NCBI RefSeq assembly: GCF_024345415.1
Contig: NZ_JAGQBB010000013.1
Coordinates: 20,266-84,265, forward strand
DNA length: 64,000 nucleotides
Direction of reading: 5' to 3'
Source of the DNA: Synechococcus sp. Tobar12-5m-g
GTDB lineage: Bacteria > Cyanobacteriota > Cyanobacteriia > PCC-6307 > Cyanobiaceae
Part shown: piece by piece, positions 20,807-28,678 of the stretch
How positions within the stretch are numbered: the stretch's first letter is position 1
How the letters are laid out: each line of letters opens with the position of its first letter
Made by a program: the position numbers and the translations under genes
The notes under the pieces: model-generated
Seen by the model: only the letters and a program-made list of their open reading frames with translations
The model's database searches: none
Told to the model about the DNA's origin: nothing

Positions 20807-22933
20807 ATGGCCGACGGCACGTCCCCTTCGGCTTCCAGCGCCCAGTGGGCCCGGGCCGTCGAGCTGCGGCAGCTGGTGGCCCGCGCCGCCCACGCCTACT
20901 ACGTGCTCGACGCCCCGGAGCTGGAGGACCCGGTCTACGACCGGCTCTACCGGGAGCTGGAGGGCCTGGAACGCCAGCACCCCGAACTGGTGACCCCCGA
21001 CAGCCCCACCCAGCGGGTGGGCGGGACCCCGGCGGCGGGATTCCGCAGCGTGGAGCACCGCATCGGCCTGCTCAGCCTCGACAACGCCTTCAACGCCGAG
21101 GAGCTGCGCGCCTGGCACCAACGCCTCCTGCGGCAGCTGGATCGAGCGGATCCTGCCCAGGACACGGGTCCCGATCCGGCCCTGGCGCTGGTCTGTGAAC
21201 TCAAGATCGACGGCAATGCCCTGGCCCTCAGCTACGCGCAGGGCGTGCTGGTGCGGGCCGCCACCCGGGGCGACGGGGAGCGGGGCGAGGAGATCACCGC
21301 CAATGTGCGCACGATCCAGAGCGTGCCGCTGCGGCTGGCCGTGCCAGATCCACCGGCCTGGCTGGAGGTGCGCGGCGAGGCCTTCATCCCCGACGCCACC
21401 TTCCAGGCGATCAATGCCGAGCGCCAGAAGCGAGAGGAGCCCCCCTTCGCCAACCCCCGCAACGCCTGCGCCGGCACCCTGCGCCAGCTCGATCCCCAGG
21501 TGGTGGCGGCGCGGCGGCTGGATTTCTTCGCCTACACCCTGCACCTGCCGGACGATTGGACACCGTCAGCCGTCAGCGCCCCCGGCCGGCCCGGCAGCCA
21601 GTGGGAGAGCCTGTGCTGGCTGGCGGCCGCCGGCTTCAAGGTGAACCCCAACGCCGCCCTCTGCCCGGATCTGGCAACGGTGGAGGCGTTCTTCGCCGGT
21701 TGGGAGGAGAAGCGCAGGCGGCTCCCCTACGCCACCGATGGCGTGGTGGTGAAGCTCGACGACCTGCGCCTGCAGGCCGACGCCGGCTTCACCCAGAAGG
21801 CGCCGCGCTGGGCGATTGCCCTCAAGTACGCCGCCGAGGAAGCCCCCAGCCGGCTATTGCGCCTGGTGGCCCAGGTGGGCCGCACCGGGGCGGTGACGCC
21901 TGTGGCGGAGTTTGAACCGGTGGCCCTGGCCGGCACCACGGTGAGCCGCGCCACCCTCCACAACGCCGATCGGCTGGCGGAGCTCGATCTGCACGCCGGT
22001 GACACGATCGTGGTGCGCAAGGCCGGCGAAATCATCCCCGAGGTGGTGCGGGTGCTCACCGAGCTGCGACCGTCAGGAGCCGCCCCCCTGGAGCTGCCCA
22101 GCCACTGCCCCGAATGCGGCTCGGCGCTGGTGCGGGAGGAGGGGGAAGCGGCGACCCGCTGCGTCAACAGCAGCTGCCCGGCGATCCTGCGCGGCGCCCT
22201 GCGCCATTGGGTGAGCAAGGCCGCCCTGGATGTGGACGGGCTGGGGTTCAAGCTGATCGAGCAGCTCGTGGACCGGGGGCTGGTGCACTCGATCGCCGAT
22301 CTCTACCGGCTCGACGGGGCCCTGCTGGCCAGCCTGGAGCGAATGGGGGAGAGGTCGGCGGAGAACCTGGTGACGGCCCTGGGGGCTTCGAAACAGCAGC
22401 CCTGGCACCGCCAGCTCTACGGCCTCGGCATCCACCACGTGGGGGCGGTGAACGCCAAGGCGCTGGCGCGGGCGTTCCCCTCCGCCACGGAGCTTGCGGC
22501 CGCCGCCGCCGACCATCCCGAGGCGATCACGGCGGTGTTCGGCATCGGCGCCGAGATCGCCGAATCCCTGCGCCAGTGGTTCGCCACACCGGCCAACCGG
22601 GCGCTGCTGGCCGCACTGGAAGGGCTGGGTCTGTCGCTGGCTGCCAGCGGCGAGGGAGCTCCAGGCCCGGCGCCCCTGGCCGGCCAGACCTTTGTGCTGA
22701 CCGGAACCCTGCCCGGCCTGAGCCGCAGCGCCGCCCAGGGGCTGATCGAGGCGGCCGGAGGCAGAGTGAGCGGTTCGGTGAGCAAGAAAACCAGCTATGT
22801 GGTGGCCGGCGAGGAGGCGGGCAGCAAGCTGGCAAAGGCCGAGGCCCTGGGTGTGGCCGTGCTCGACGAGGCAGGGCTGCTGGGGATGCTGGCGGGAGAG
22901 GACCCCTATGGGGCGGATGCCAGGCTGATCTGA
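20807..22933 (+). CDS. ligA: NAD-dependent DNA ligase
   Basis: A 708-residue LigA that seals nicks in replication and repair. The N-terminal Ia domain ([20 protein letters not shown]) binds NMN. The adenylated lysine is Lys133 in [12 protein letters not shown]. The OB domain follows, then the four-cysteine zinc finger (CPECGSALV...RCVNSSCP), helix-hairpin-helix repeats, and a C-terminal BRCT domain (about residues 630-705, [12 protein letters not shown]...[13 protein letters not shown]). Length and domain order are standard. Confidence 0.98.
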   Translation: MADGTSPSASSAQWARAVELRQLVARAAHAYYVLDAPELEDPVYDRLYRELEGLERQHPELVTPDSPTQRVGGTPAAGFRSVEHRIGLLSLDNAFNAEELRAWHQRLLRQLDRADPAQDTGPDPALALVCELKIDGNALALSYAQGVLVRAATRGDGERGEEITANVRTIQSVPLRLAVPDPPAWLEVRGEAFIPDATFQAINAERQKREEPPFANPRNACAGTLRQLDPQVVAARRLDFFAYTLHLPDDWTPSAVSAPGRPGSQWESLCWLAAAGFKVNPNAALCPDLATVEAFFAGWEEKRRRLPYATDGVVVKLDDLRLQADAGFTQKAPRWAIALKYAAEEAPSRLLRLVAQVGRTGAVTPVAEFEPVALAGTTVSRATLHNADRLAELDLHAGDTIVVRKAGEIIPEVVRVLTELRPSGAAPLELPSHCPECGSALVREEGEAATRCVNSSCPAILRGALRHWVSKAALDVDGLGFKLIEQLVDRGLVHSIADLYRLDGALLASLERMGERSAENLVTALGASKQQPWHRQLYGLGIHHVGAVNAKALARAFPSATELAAAAADHPEAITAVFGIGAEIAESLRQWFATPANRALLAALEGLGLSLAASGEGAPGPAPLAGQTFVLTGTLPGLSRSAAQGLIEAAGGRVSGSVSKKTSYVVAGEEAGSKLAKAEALGVAVLDEAGLLGMLAGEDPYGADARLI

Positions 22934-22947
22934 AGCGCGGCGCTTCG

Positions 22948-23127
22948 ATGCAACCAGATCCCAACCCCAGCGCCCCCCCGCCCATCGACCGCTGGATCAA
23001 GACCGATTGCGGCCGGGCCAAGTACGCCGAGCTGGCGGCCCGCCCGGGCCTGGTGGCGAGGCTGCGCCTGGGCTGGTTCGTGCTGATCGCGGCTCTGCGG
23101 GACTGGCGCTTGCCGGCTCAGCCCTGA
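22948..23127 (+). CDS. Small hypothetical protein downstream of ligA
   Basis: A 59-residue protein, MQPDPNPSAPPPIDRWIKTD followed by CGRAKYAELAARPGLVARLRL and a hydrophobic tail (GWFVLIAALRDWRL). It starts 14 bases after the ligA stop and overlaps the convergent TVP38-family gene by 10 bases. The CGRAKYAELAARPGL core looks like real protein sequence rather than random frame. Function unknown. Confidence 0.6.
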   Translation: MQPDPNPSAPPPIDRWIKTDCGRAKYAELAARPGLVARLRLGWFVLIAALRDWRLPAQP

Positions 23128-23732
23128 TCGCCGTTCTCAAGCGCCTGGCGGGCCGCCCGTCCCGCCAGCCAGATCGAGCCCACGGTGGCGGCGATCCCCA
23201 GCACCCGCAGCCCCCAGGTGGTGGCGTCGGCCTCACCGGAGAGCACGGCGCCGAAGCGGGCCACATCGCCGGCCAGGGCGCCAAGGCCGCAGAACAGGAT
23301 GGTGCCGGGCAGGATCGCCACCAGGCCGATCGTGTAATCACGGAAGCTCACCTCGCTGAGGCCGTAGGCCAGGTTGAGCAGGCTGAAAGGAAAGGCGGGC
23401 GAGAGGCGGGTGAGCACAACCAGCTTCAGCCCCTCCCGGCTGACGGCCTGCTCGATCGCCAGCAGTTTCGGCGTGGTTGCCAGCCGCCGCCGCGCCCAGC
23501 CGCGCAGCCAGCTCCGGCCCAGCAGGAACACCACGATCGCCCCGCCGCTCGCCCCCACGAACACCACGGCGCTGCCGAGCCAGGGGCCGTAGAGGGCGCC
23601 GGCCAGCATGGAGGCCCACACCCCCGGCAGCAGCAGGGTCACCCAGAGGGCATAGAGCGGGATGAAGGCCACCGCCCCGGCAGGGGAGCGCAGGGCCGGC
23701 AGGAGCTGGTCGAGCAGGGCGGCGGGCTCCAT
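23118..23732 (-). CDS. TVP38/TMEM64 (SNARE-associated, DedA-superfamily) membrane protein
   Basis: About 204 residues with five to six hydrophobic helices. Hallmarks are the re-entrant-loop region LLPGVWASMLAGALYGPWLG with GASGGAIVVFLLGR, the SRL-type motif VLTRLSPAFPFSLLNLAYGL, and YTIGLVAILPGTILFC. Members of this family are lipid scramblase-like or transport proteins in the membrane. I prefer the ATG at 23732 (MEPAALLDQL); an in-frame start at 23753 adds seven residues. No operon partner; it faces ligA's small downstream gene. Confidence 0.88.
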   Translation of the reverse strand: MEPAALLDQLLPALRSPAGAVAFIPLYALWVTLLLPGVWASMLAGALYGPWLGSAVVFVGASGGAIVVFLLGRSWLRGWARRRLATTPKLLAIEQAVSREGLKLVVLTRLSPAFPFSLLNLAYGLSEVSFRDYTIGLVAILPGTILFCGLGALAGDVARFGAVLSGEADATTWGLRVLGIAATVGSIWLAGRAARQALENGDQG

Positions 23733-23933
23733 GCACGGGGGTCGGCAGGCCACTCAGGCTGGCACCCGGGGGCGCCTTCGCCTTGAGGATGCTGATGGGA
23801 CGTTCAGGGAACCCTGCCTGCCTTGTGCCCACTTCCGAGAGAACGGGAGGTCAGGTGATTGTTCAAGAAGCCTTGCACAGGGCTCAAACCAGCCCATGAA
23901 CCACCTGCCGTGAAGATGTCATCCGTTTTGTCC

Positions 23934-26900
23934 CTAACTCTGATCGCGATTCGCATAGACAGGCAAGTGAAGGGCAGACACTTCATCCCGCTCAGGACGA
24001 TCCAACTTGCCAGCAGAAACAGGCGCGGCTGTTGTCATGACTTTGGTGCGGCTCTGGGATTTCCAAAACTCGTACTTTAGCAGCGGAAGGCTGGCAACCG
24101 TCTGGGCCATTGACCAGAAAAAGATGTAACTCGCAAGTAACCTTCGAAACGAGCCGAATCGTGATTCACGTAGAGACTCCATGATCTTGTCCCCCTGGTG
24201 GTCAGTTCCGAACTCCTCACAGGCCTTGTGAACCGGACTGGGCAGAACAATTCCCTTGGCAAATCCTTTGGTGCCAATCGAAGGATTGGAACCAACCAAC
24301 AAGATTTCTGGCCCTGTCTTCAGATGTTGAATCCCATGGGCCTGCCGGCCGGCCATCATGGCTGCCGTCTCTTCGCTGCGCTGCTGCTCACTGCACCGAC
24401 CATCAGGGATGCCTAGGAAGAGGAGCGTGCCTCGAACGATCCGATGGGCGTAAGAGTGAACCAGATCATCCTGAGGGTTGGCTGCCTGGACCTCCAATGA
24501 CGTCACTCCATAACTTAACGAGAACAGTTTGCTGACAAAGTTGCTGAGAATCTGATGGACCCAGGGGGTTTCCCCAATGACCAAGGTTCGTTTCCCGGCT
24601 CTGGCGAGCACTTGCCGTCCCTGCGCCAAGCGAAGCCCAATCGTCCAGAGCCAGGGTCCAAAGATGTAGATCCCTAGATCGGCCATCGCCAATGCTCCTG
24701 AGAGCGCCTGAATCAGGAGCCAATCTGAACTCAGACCGAAAGCGTCGATCAGCGCGTTCCACACGGTCTGCATCAGCGGGATCGTGTGCCCAAAAGGGAT
24801 GGCCCAACCAACTGTGATCGCAACATAGAGAGCCTGAATGGCCCAGGCTATTGGGTGTTCAAGCACATGAAATCCCCAATGTCTCCCCCCTTCGACAATT
24901 TGCCTGTAAAGTCGAGTTGGTTTTCTCTTTCGTTGGCAGTCAGCTCCAATGATGTTGACCACAGACTGCAGGAATAGATGGTCTTCCATGCCTTCGAGCA
25001 CCAACAGACTCCTGGAGCTCAGGGTCATGCCAAGTGGGTGCTGATCAGGAAAGGCCAACTGGATCTGTCGACAGAGACAGAAGAGCAGCTCAGTCAGCGT
25101 CTGGTGGAGCGCAGCGACAGAGGCTGTCGCTGGTTCGGCCGTGCGGCGACCACCACCACTGTTGAACAGTCGCCTCGAGAATGGTTCACCCGCACAGGCT
25201 GACTGCATCATTGAGGAGCCAACAAAACTGGTTGGCTCGCCGGTGAGCACAAACACTTCACGGATCACATCTTCCCGGACGAGCAGATCACAGGCCTCCA
25301 TGACCTGCCTTGTGCAGAAGGTTTGACCTGACTGGCTGATGGCCAGCACCACCGTTTGCCTGGCTAGACCCAGTCCATCAAAATCATGCTGAAGGCTCTG
25401 AAGGACATGGTTGGAGGAAAGTGTCTTGATCGTCAACAACGGAAAGACAGAGGCCAGGTCCTTGGCAAACTGGGCGCCAACCCACAGACTGTTCTCCACC
25501 CCAGTCACAAGCAGGTCCACATGACTGGACTTGGCCAGCGACGGATCCAGGCCAACTTTGTTCAGCAGGGCCTGCTTATCCTGGAGATGATGGGCCTTGG
25601 CGATGAGAATGTTGATGAAGTAGTCAGCACTTTGCCGATTCAAAGACGATGGGTTGATCCAGTCATCCTTGATGGCATGCAACATCCAGGGAATGTCGCG
25701 CAAGTCAGCTGCTACGGGATCCTTTCTTGCTTCTGCGGATGGATGGTTGGGTTTTAAGTGGGGATTTTTTTTGTAGAGAATCTTTCTGCCCAGAAGTTCA
25801 TCAGCTGAAATATTCCGCATGTCCGATAGGGAGTAAACCCTTAGGCCTGTGGATGTCAGGACTGCGACTTCGCCTGAATTCTGATTCAGATCAATCCTGA
25901 AGGCCTGCGGCCTCAACGCCAACGTTGCATCAATCGAAGCGGGTTCTGAAGCGTAGAGAGAAACCCGGGCTTCAGGATCAAAGCCTGTGGATAGTGGTTG
26001 TCCAAGACAACCCAGAACGACTTGATCAGGTGTAAGGGTGGAAAGGGTGATGAGGCCGAAGCTACCTCTGGCCTGAGTCAGAAACAAACGGCTGGCTTGC
26101 TCCGGATCATTGTGAAGAAAAGCATGGACCGTCTCGTCAATGAAGGTCCACAAGCGATCCGCCCCGTTCATGCTCAAGCAAGAATCGAGGGTTAGGTTGT
26201 CATGGATGCGGCGTTGCATTTGCTGCCGCCTGAGCTTGTCATCGCTCCATCCCCGCTCTGAATAGGTTTGGGCAAAGTCTACAAAGCATGTTTCGAAGAT
26301 GGATGCCCAGTGCTCAAGAGTCGAACGGGAGGGTGCCGTTTGAGGCGCGGCCTTGGTTGGAGTCATTCCACCAAATGCAGCCGAAACGTCTTGCGCAATC
26401 GCAATTTGATAGCCCAGCCTAACGGCTGAATACCAGTTTCCCTTGCAGATCAGGACGTCCAGCATGCCTGCGATCTTGGGGGAATCTCCCAATGTTTTGT
26501 TGGCAACGTGGAGGACTCTCTCCAGCCACAATCCAAGAGTTTCGTAATCAACAACCCTGTTGAATAACTTGAAACCCTCGAAGTCTCCGTTGTGAGTGAT
26601 GCGATGGTTGATATTTTGTTGGGTCGCTGACCAGTGGCCATCGTGTTGTTCCCAAATTCGATCGACCCGGGCCGGGCACCATTCGTGCCAATGGGTTTCA
26701 AGAACAGATGGCGGTCCACTGGTCCCGAAGCGATAGTGCCAAGCTGCCGTGATGCAGGAGTTCAAGGGCCTGTAGCCCGCTCGAATTGCCTGACGCCGCT
26801 TTCGTGCAAAGGCCGATTCAAGGTGGAGGGTCAGATTTTGCCGTTTGGTGTTGACCAACTTCTCCCCGACAAACCGGATGTGTCCCGCTCTGTCACAGGC

Positions 26901-27689
26901 GAGAACGAGGCCCCCTCCAGCCTGTTCTCCACGAACTTCCGTTTCGTGGCCCATGGTTCGGAAACGCTCAATCCCCTGTTGTGACAGCAACTCATTGGCT
27001 GAGATATCGTCTCGCTCGGCAATGAAGCCAAAATTGCCGCAGTAGAAACAATCAGCGTGCCCTGTGAGCAAGGCAGCCCAATCAGTTCTTGAGCAAGCCA
27101 GCAGCATGCCGTTGCTCGCCAGCAAGCTCCCCACCATGCTGCTGCTAAGCCAGAATGGAAGGAGGCCGTTGTGCAGCGCCAGGTTGAATTCTGGCGATTG
27201 GATCGCGGCAAGGGCCCCGGCAACGGCCACGCCGTTCAACACCAATCCACCTGTCGCCTTCATGCGAAGTTTCCAGGCCGCTGGGTCTCCAGCGTGGACC
27301 CACGGCAAGGCATGTCCCCAAGTCCATGGGCCACCGATCCATTGAAACGGCATCAATGAGCGGGCCAGCGTTATAAGATCCTGATGCTCGGCAATGTTGT
27401 CAACGCTCAGAGCCTTGCCGTTTCTGTCCACGGCGGCGATCAGCAACGTATGCCCCAAGCCGTGCAGCAGGACCGCAGCGTTCCAACCCGTACGAATCAC
27501 GACGGACAGGCTCAAGATCACTCCGACGGATGCCATGGCCCCACGGTCGGAACCAACATCCAATCCCCCAAACCCGAGGAGCACGGAGGCAACTTCCGGC
27601 CAACAATGTGTCCCTACAACGTAAAGACGAGGTCTGGAAGTGAATCGGAGTGTGGTCATTGCCAGGACCTTCCTTCTCGACGCTTCCAT
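23934..27689 (-). CDS. Giant membrane protein: M50-like N-terminus + class II glutamine amidotransferase + GlmS-like SIS domain
   Basis: A 1251-residue protein I cannot assign to a named family. Residues ~50-200 hold hydrophobic segments with HGLGH (76-80) and a later KATGGLVLNGVAVAGAL segment, resembling the HExxH and GPxxN regions of site-2-protease (M50) membrane domains, but with Gly in place of the Glu. Residues ~214-440 match a class II glutaminase: Cys217 in CGNFGFI, Arg320 in HYRFGTSG, Asn367-Gly368 in HNGDFEG, and Asp381, corresponding to GlmS Cys1, Arg73, Asn98-Gly99 and Asp123. Residues ~722-820 are a SIS domain with ISQSGQT (784-790), the GlmS sugar-phosphate loop. A second SIS is not evident. 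Two or three further transmembrane segments lie at about 944-972, 988-1016 and 1186-1205. Composition is less GC-rich than flanking genes. A membrane-bound aminosugar-forming or amide-transferring enzyme is inference. Confidence 0.8.
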   Translation of the reverse strand: MEASRRKVLAMTTLRFTSRPRLYVVGTHCWPEVASVLLGFGGLDVGSDRGAMASVGVILSLSVVIRTGWNAAVLLHGLGHTLLIAAVDRNGKALSVDNIAEHQDLITLARSLMPFQWIGGPWTWGHALPWVHAGDPAAWKLRMKATGGLVLNGVAVAGALAAIQSPEFNLALHNGLLPFWLSSSMVGSLLASNGMLLACSRTDWAALLTGHADCFYCGNFGFIAERDDISANELLSQQGIERFRTMGHETEVRGEQAGGGLVLACDRAGHIRFVGEKLVNTKRQNLTLHLESAFARKRRQAIRAGYRPLNSCITAAWHYRFGTSGPPSVLETHWHEWCPARVDRIWEQHDGHWSATQQNINHRITHNGDFEGFKLFNRVVDYETLGLWLERVLHVANKTLGDSPKIAGMLDVLICKGNWYSAVRLGYQIAIAQDVSAAFGGMTPTKAAPQTAPSRSTLEHWASIFETCFVDFAQTYSERGWSDDKLRRQQMQRRIHDNLTLDSCLSMNGADRLWTFIDETVHAFLHNDPEQASRLFLTQARGSFGLITLSTLTPDQVVLGCLGQPLSTGFDPEARVSLYASEPASIDATLALRPQAFRIDLNQNSGEVAVLTSTGLRVYSLSDMRNISADELLGRKILYKKNPHLKPNHPSAEARKDPVAADLRDIPWMLHAIKDDWINPSSLNRQSADYFINILIAKAHHLQDKQALLNKVGLDPSLAKSSHVDLLVTGVENSLWVGAQFAKDLASVFPLLTIKTLSSNHVLQSLQHDFDGLGLARQTVVLAISQSGQTFCTRQVMEACDLLVREDVIREVFVLTGEPTSFVGSSMMQSACAGEPFSRRLFNSGGGRRTAEPATASVAALHQTLTELLFCLCRQIQLAFPDQHPLGMTLSSRSLLVLEGMEDHLFLQSVVNIIGADCQRKRKPTRLYRQIVEGGRHWGFHVLEHPIAWAIQALYVAITVGWAIPFGHTIPLMQTVWNALIDAFGLSSDWLLIQALSGALAMADLGIYIFGPWLWTIGLRLAQGRQVLARAGKRTLVIGETPWVHQILSNFVSKLFSLSYGVTSLEVQAANPQDDLVHSYAHRIVRGTLLFLGIPDGRCSEQQRSEETAAMMAGRQAHGIQHLKTGPEILLVGSNPSIGTKGFAKGIVLPSPVHKACEEFGTDHQGDKIMESLRESRFGSFRRLLASYIFFWSMAQTVASLPLLKYEFWKSQSRTKVMTTAAPVSAGKLDRPERDEVSALHLPVYANRDQS

Positions 27690-27796
27690 CGTGAAAGCGT
27701 CCTTGGGGATCCAGGGTGATCTCAGTCCCGAAACCTGGTGATCCTGATCATCTCCGTGTTCCAGCTACTCTTGGGTTGGTCACGCTCCGCTGGCTT

Positions 27797-27829
27797 CAGT
27801 CCTGCCCCCAGATTGAGAAGGCAGGACTG
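27797..27829. repeat. Perfect 10-bp inverted repeat in the intergenic region
   Basis: CAGTCCTGCC at 27797-27806 pairs perfectly with GGCAGGACTG at 27820-27829 around a 13-base loop. It lies between the divergent starts of the giant gene (27689) and the DUF928-like gene (27938). No T-run follows on either strand, so a regulator site or mRNA leader structure is more likely than a terminator. Confidence 0.5.
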
Positions 27830-27868
27830 TGCTCTCAGGGATCGTTGAAGGAGTGAAGCGCCCCATCC

Positions 27869-27884
27869 TGTGAGTCGGATCACA
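27869..27884. promoter_or_regulatory. CRP (SYCRP1-type) operator
   Basis: A perfect TGTGA-GTCGGA-TCACA. This is the consensus for E. coli CRP and for cyanobacterial SYCRP1. It sits 54-69 bases upstream of the DUF928-like start and about 180 bases upstream of the divergent giant gene. A CRP-type regulator with matching recognition residues is encoded at 38075. Binding itself is inferred. Confidence 0.75.
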
Positions 27885-27937
27885 GCAGTCCTTGTGCTTG
27901 GTCACTGTCTCAGTGCGGGATCGATCACCAGACTGGG

Positions 27938-28678
27938 TTGCACCCGATGAGGGACCGTTCCATGGCATCTCGACTGACTGCTTCCCCCAGGATCGGAAGG
28001 CTCAGGATCCGGGCAGCTTTGGCGGCCATCCTGCCGGTCTTGGCTCTTATCGCGCCGAAGGCCACAGCAGGAGACAACAGCCGCAAGTTTCCTGTCTACC
28101 GGGAGTCAGGTGGCAGCCGGGATCTCTGCCTGTCCCGGAAGGTGGTCCACCTGGTGCCTTTAGACAGCCGGTTCGCTCCCGGCAAGGCCCGCAGAATCGC
28201 TCTCCTGGAAGGGCAAAGTACCGATCCTCGGCCCTTGATGGTGCACCTGGAATCGCTCGGACTGTGGACACTGCCACCGAGGCCCCCCGGGGTGCGGCTG
28301 CTGACGATCCCGTCCATCGATCGCGAGGTGCTCTGGGAAAGTTTCCCCCGTTGCCAGGATGCGGACCAACCTGAAGGGCTGTCCGGCGCTCCGCCGGCCC
28401 GTTCGTTGCTGGAGCCGCTCCCAGGCGCTGATGATCAAGAGGCCGTGCTGGAGATCCAACGGCTCAGCCGAGCCTGCGGGGGGACCATTGCCACAGCCGG
28501 ATTGCTGGCCGTGTTCTCCTATGAGCACCTGATGGGTCAACTTCCAGCGCGACTCCCGGTGTCCTGCGAGGGGTTGTCAGGAGCCTCGGGGCTTGCCCCA
28601 TCGATCAGTTCCCAGGCTTCCAGCCCCTCCGAGCGCCCATCAAGCGGCACCATCCCCCGGGGTTTCCAGGCACCCTGA
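27938..28678 (+). CDS. Exported DUF928-like protein
   Basis: About 240 residues with an N-terminal signal peptide (LRIRAALAAILPVLALIAPK followed by ATAGD). The segment GGSRDLCL...VHLVPLD, then PLMVHLESLGLWTLPP, resembles cyanobacterial DUF928 proteins, which are typically encoded beside CHASE2, TpsB and CHAT/TPS genes, as here. The match is partial and the C-terminal 45 residues are low-complexity. Starts at 27938, 27947 and 27962 are possible (MHPM, MRD, MAS). The 3' end overlaps the convergent cyclase gene by 142 bases, an unusually long overlap; a 3' frameshift or read-through cannot be excluded. Confidence 0.6.
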   Translation: MHPMRDRSMASRLTASPRIGRLRIRAALAAILPVLALIAPKATAGDNSRKFPVYRESGGSRDLCLSRKVVHLVPLDSRFAPGKARRIALLEGQSTDPRPLMVHLESLGLWTLPPRPPGVRLLTIPSIDREVLWESFPRCQDADQPEGLSGAPPARSLLEPLPGADDQEAVLEIQRLSRACGGTIATAGLLAVFSYEHLMGQLPARLPVSCEGLSGASGLAPSISSQASSPSERPSSGTIPRGFQAP

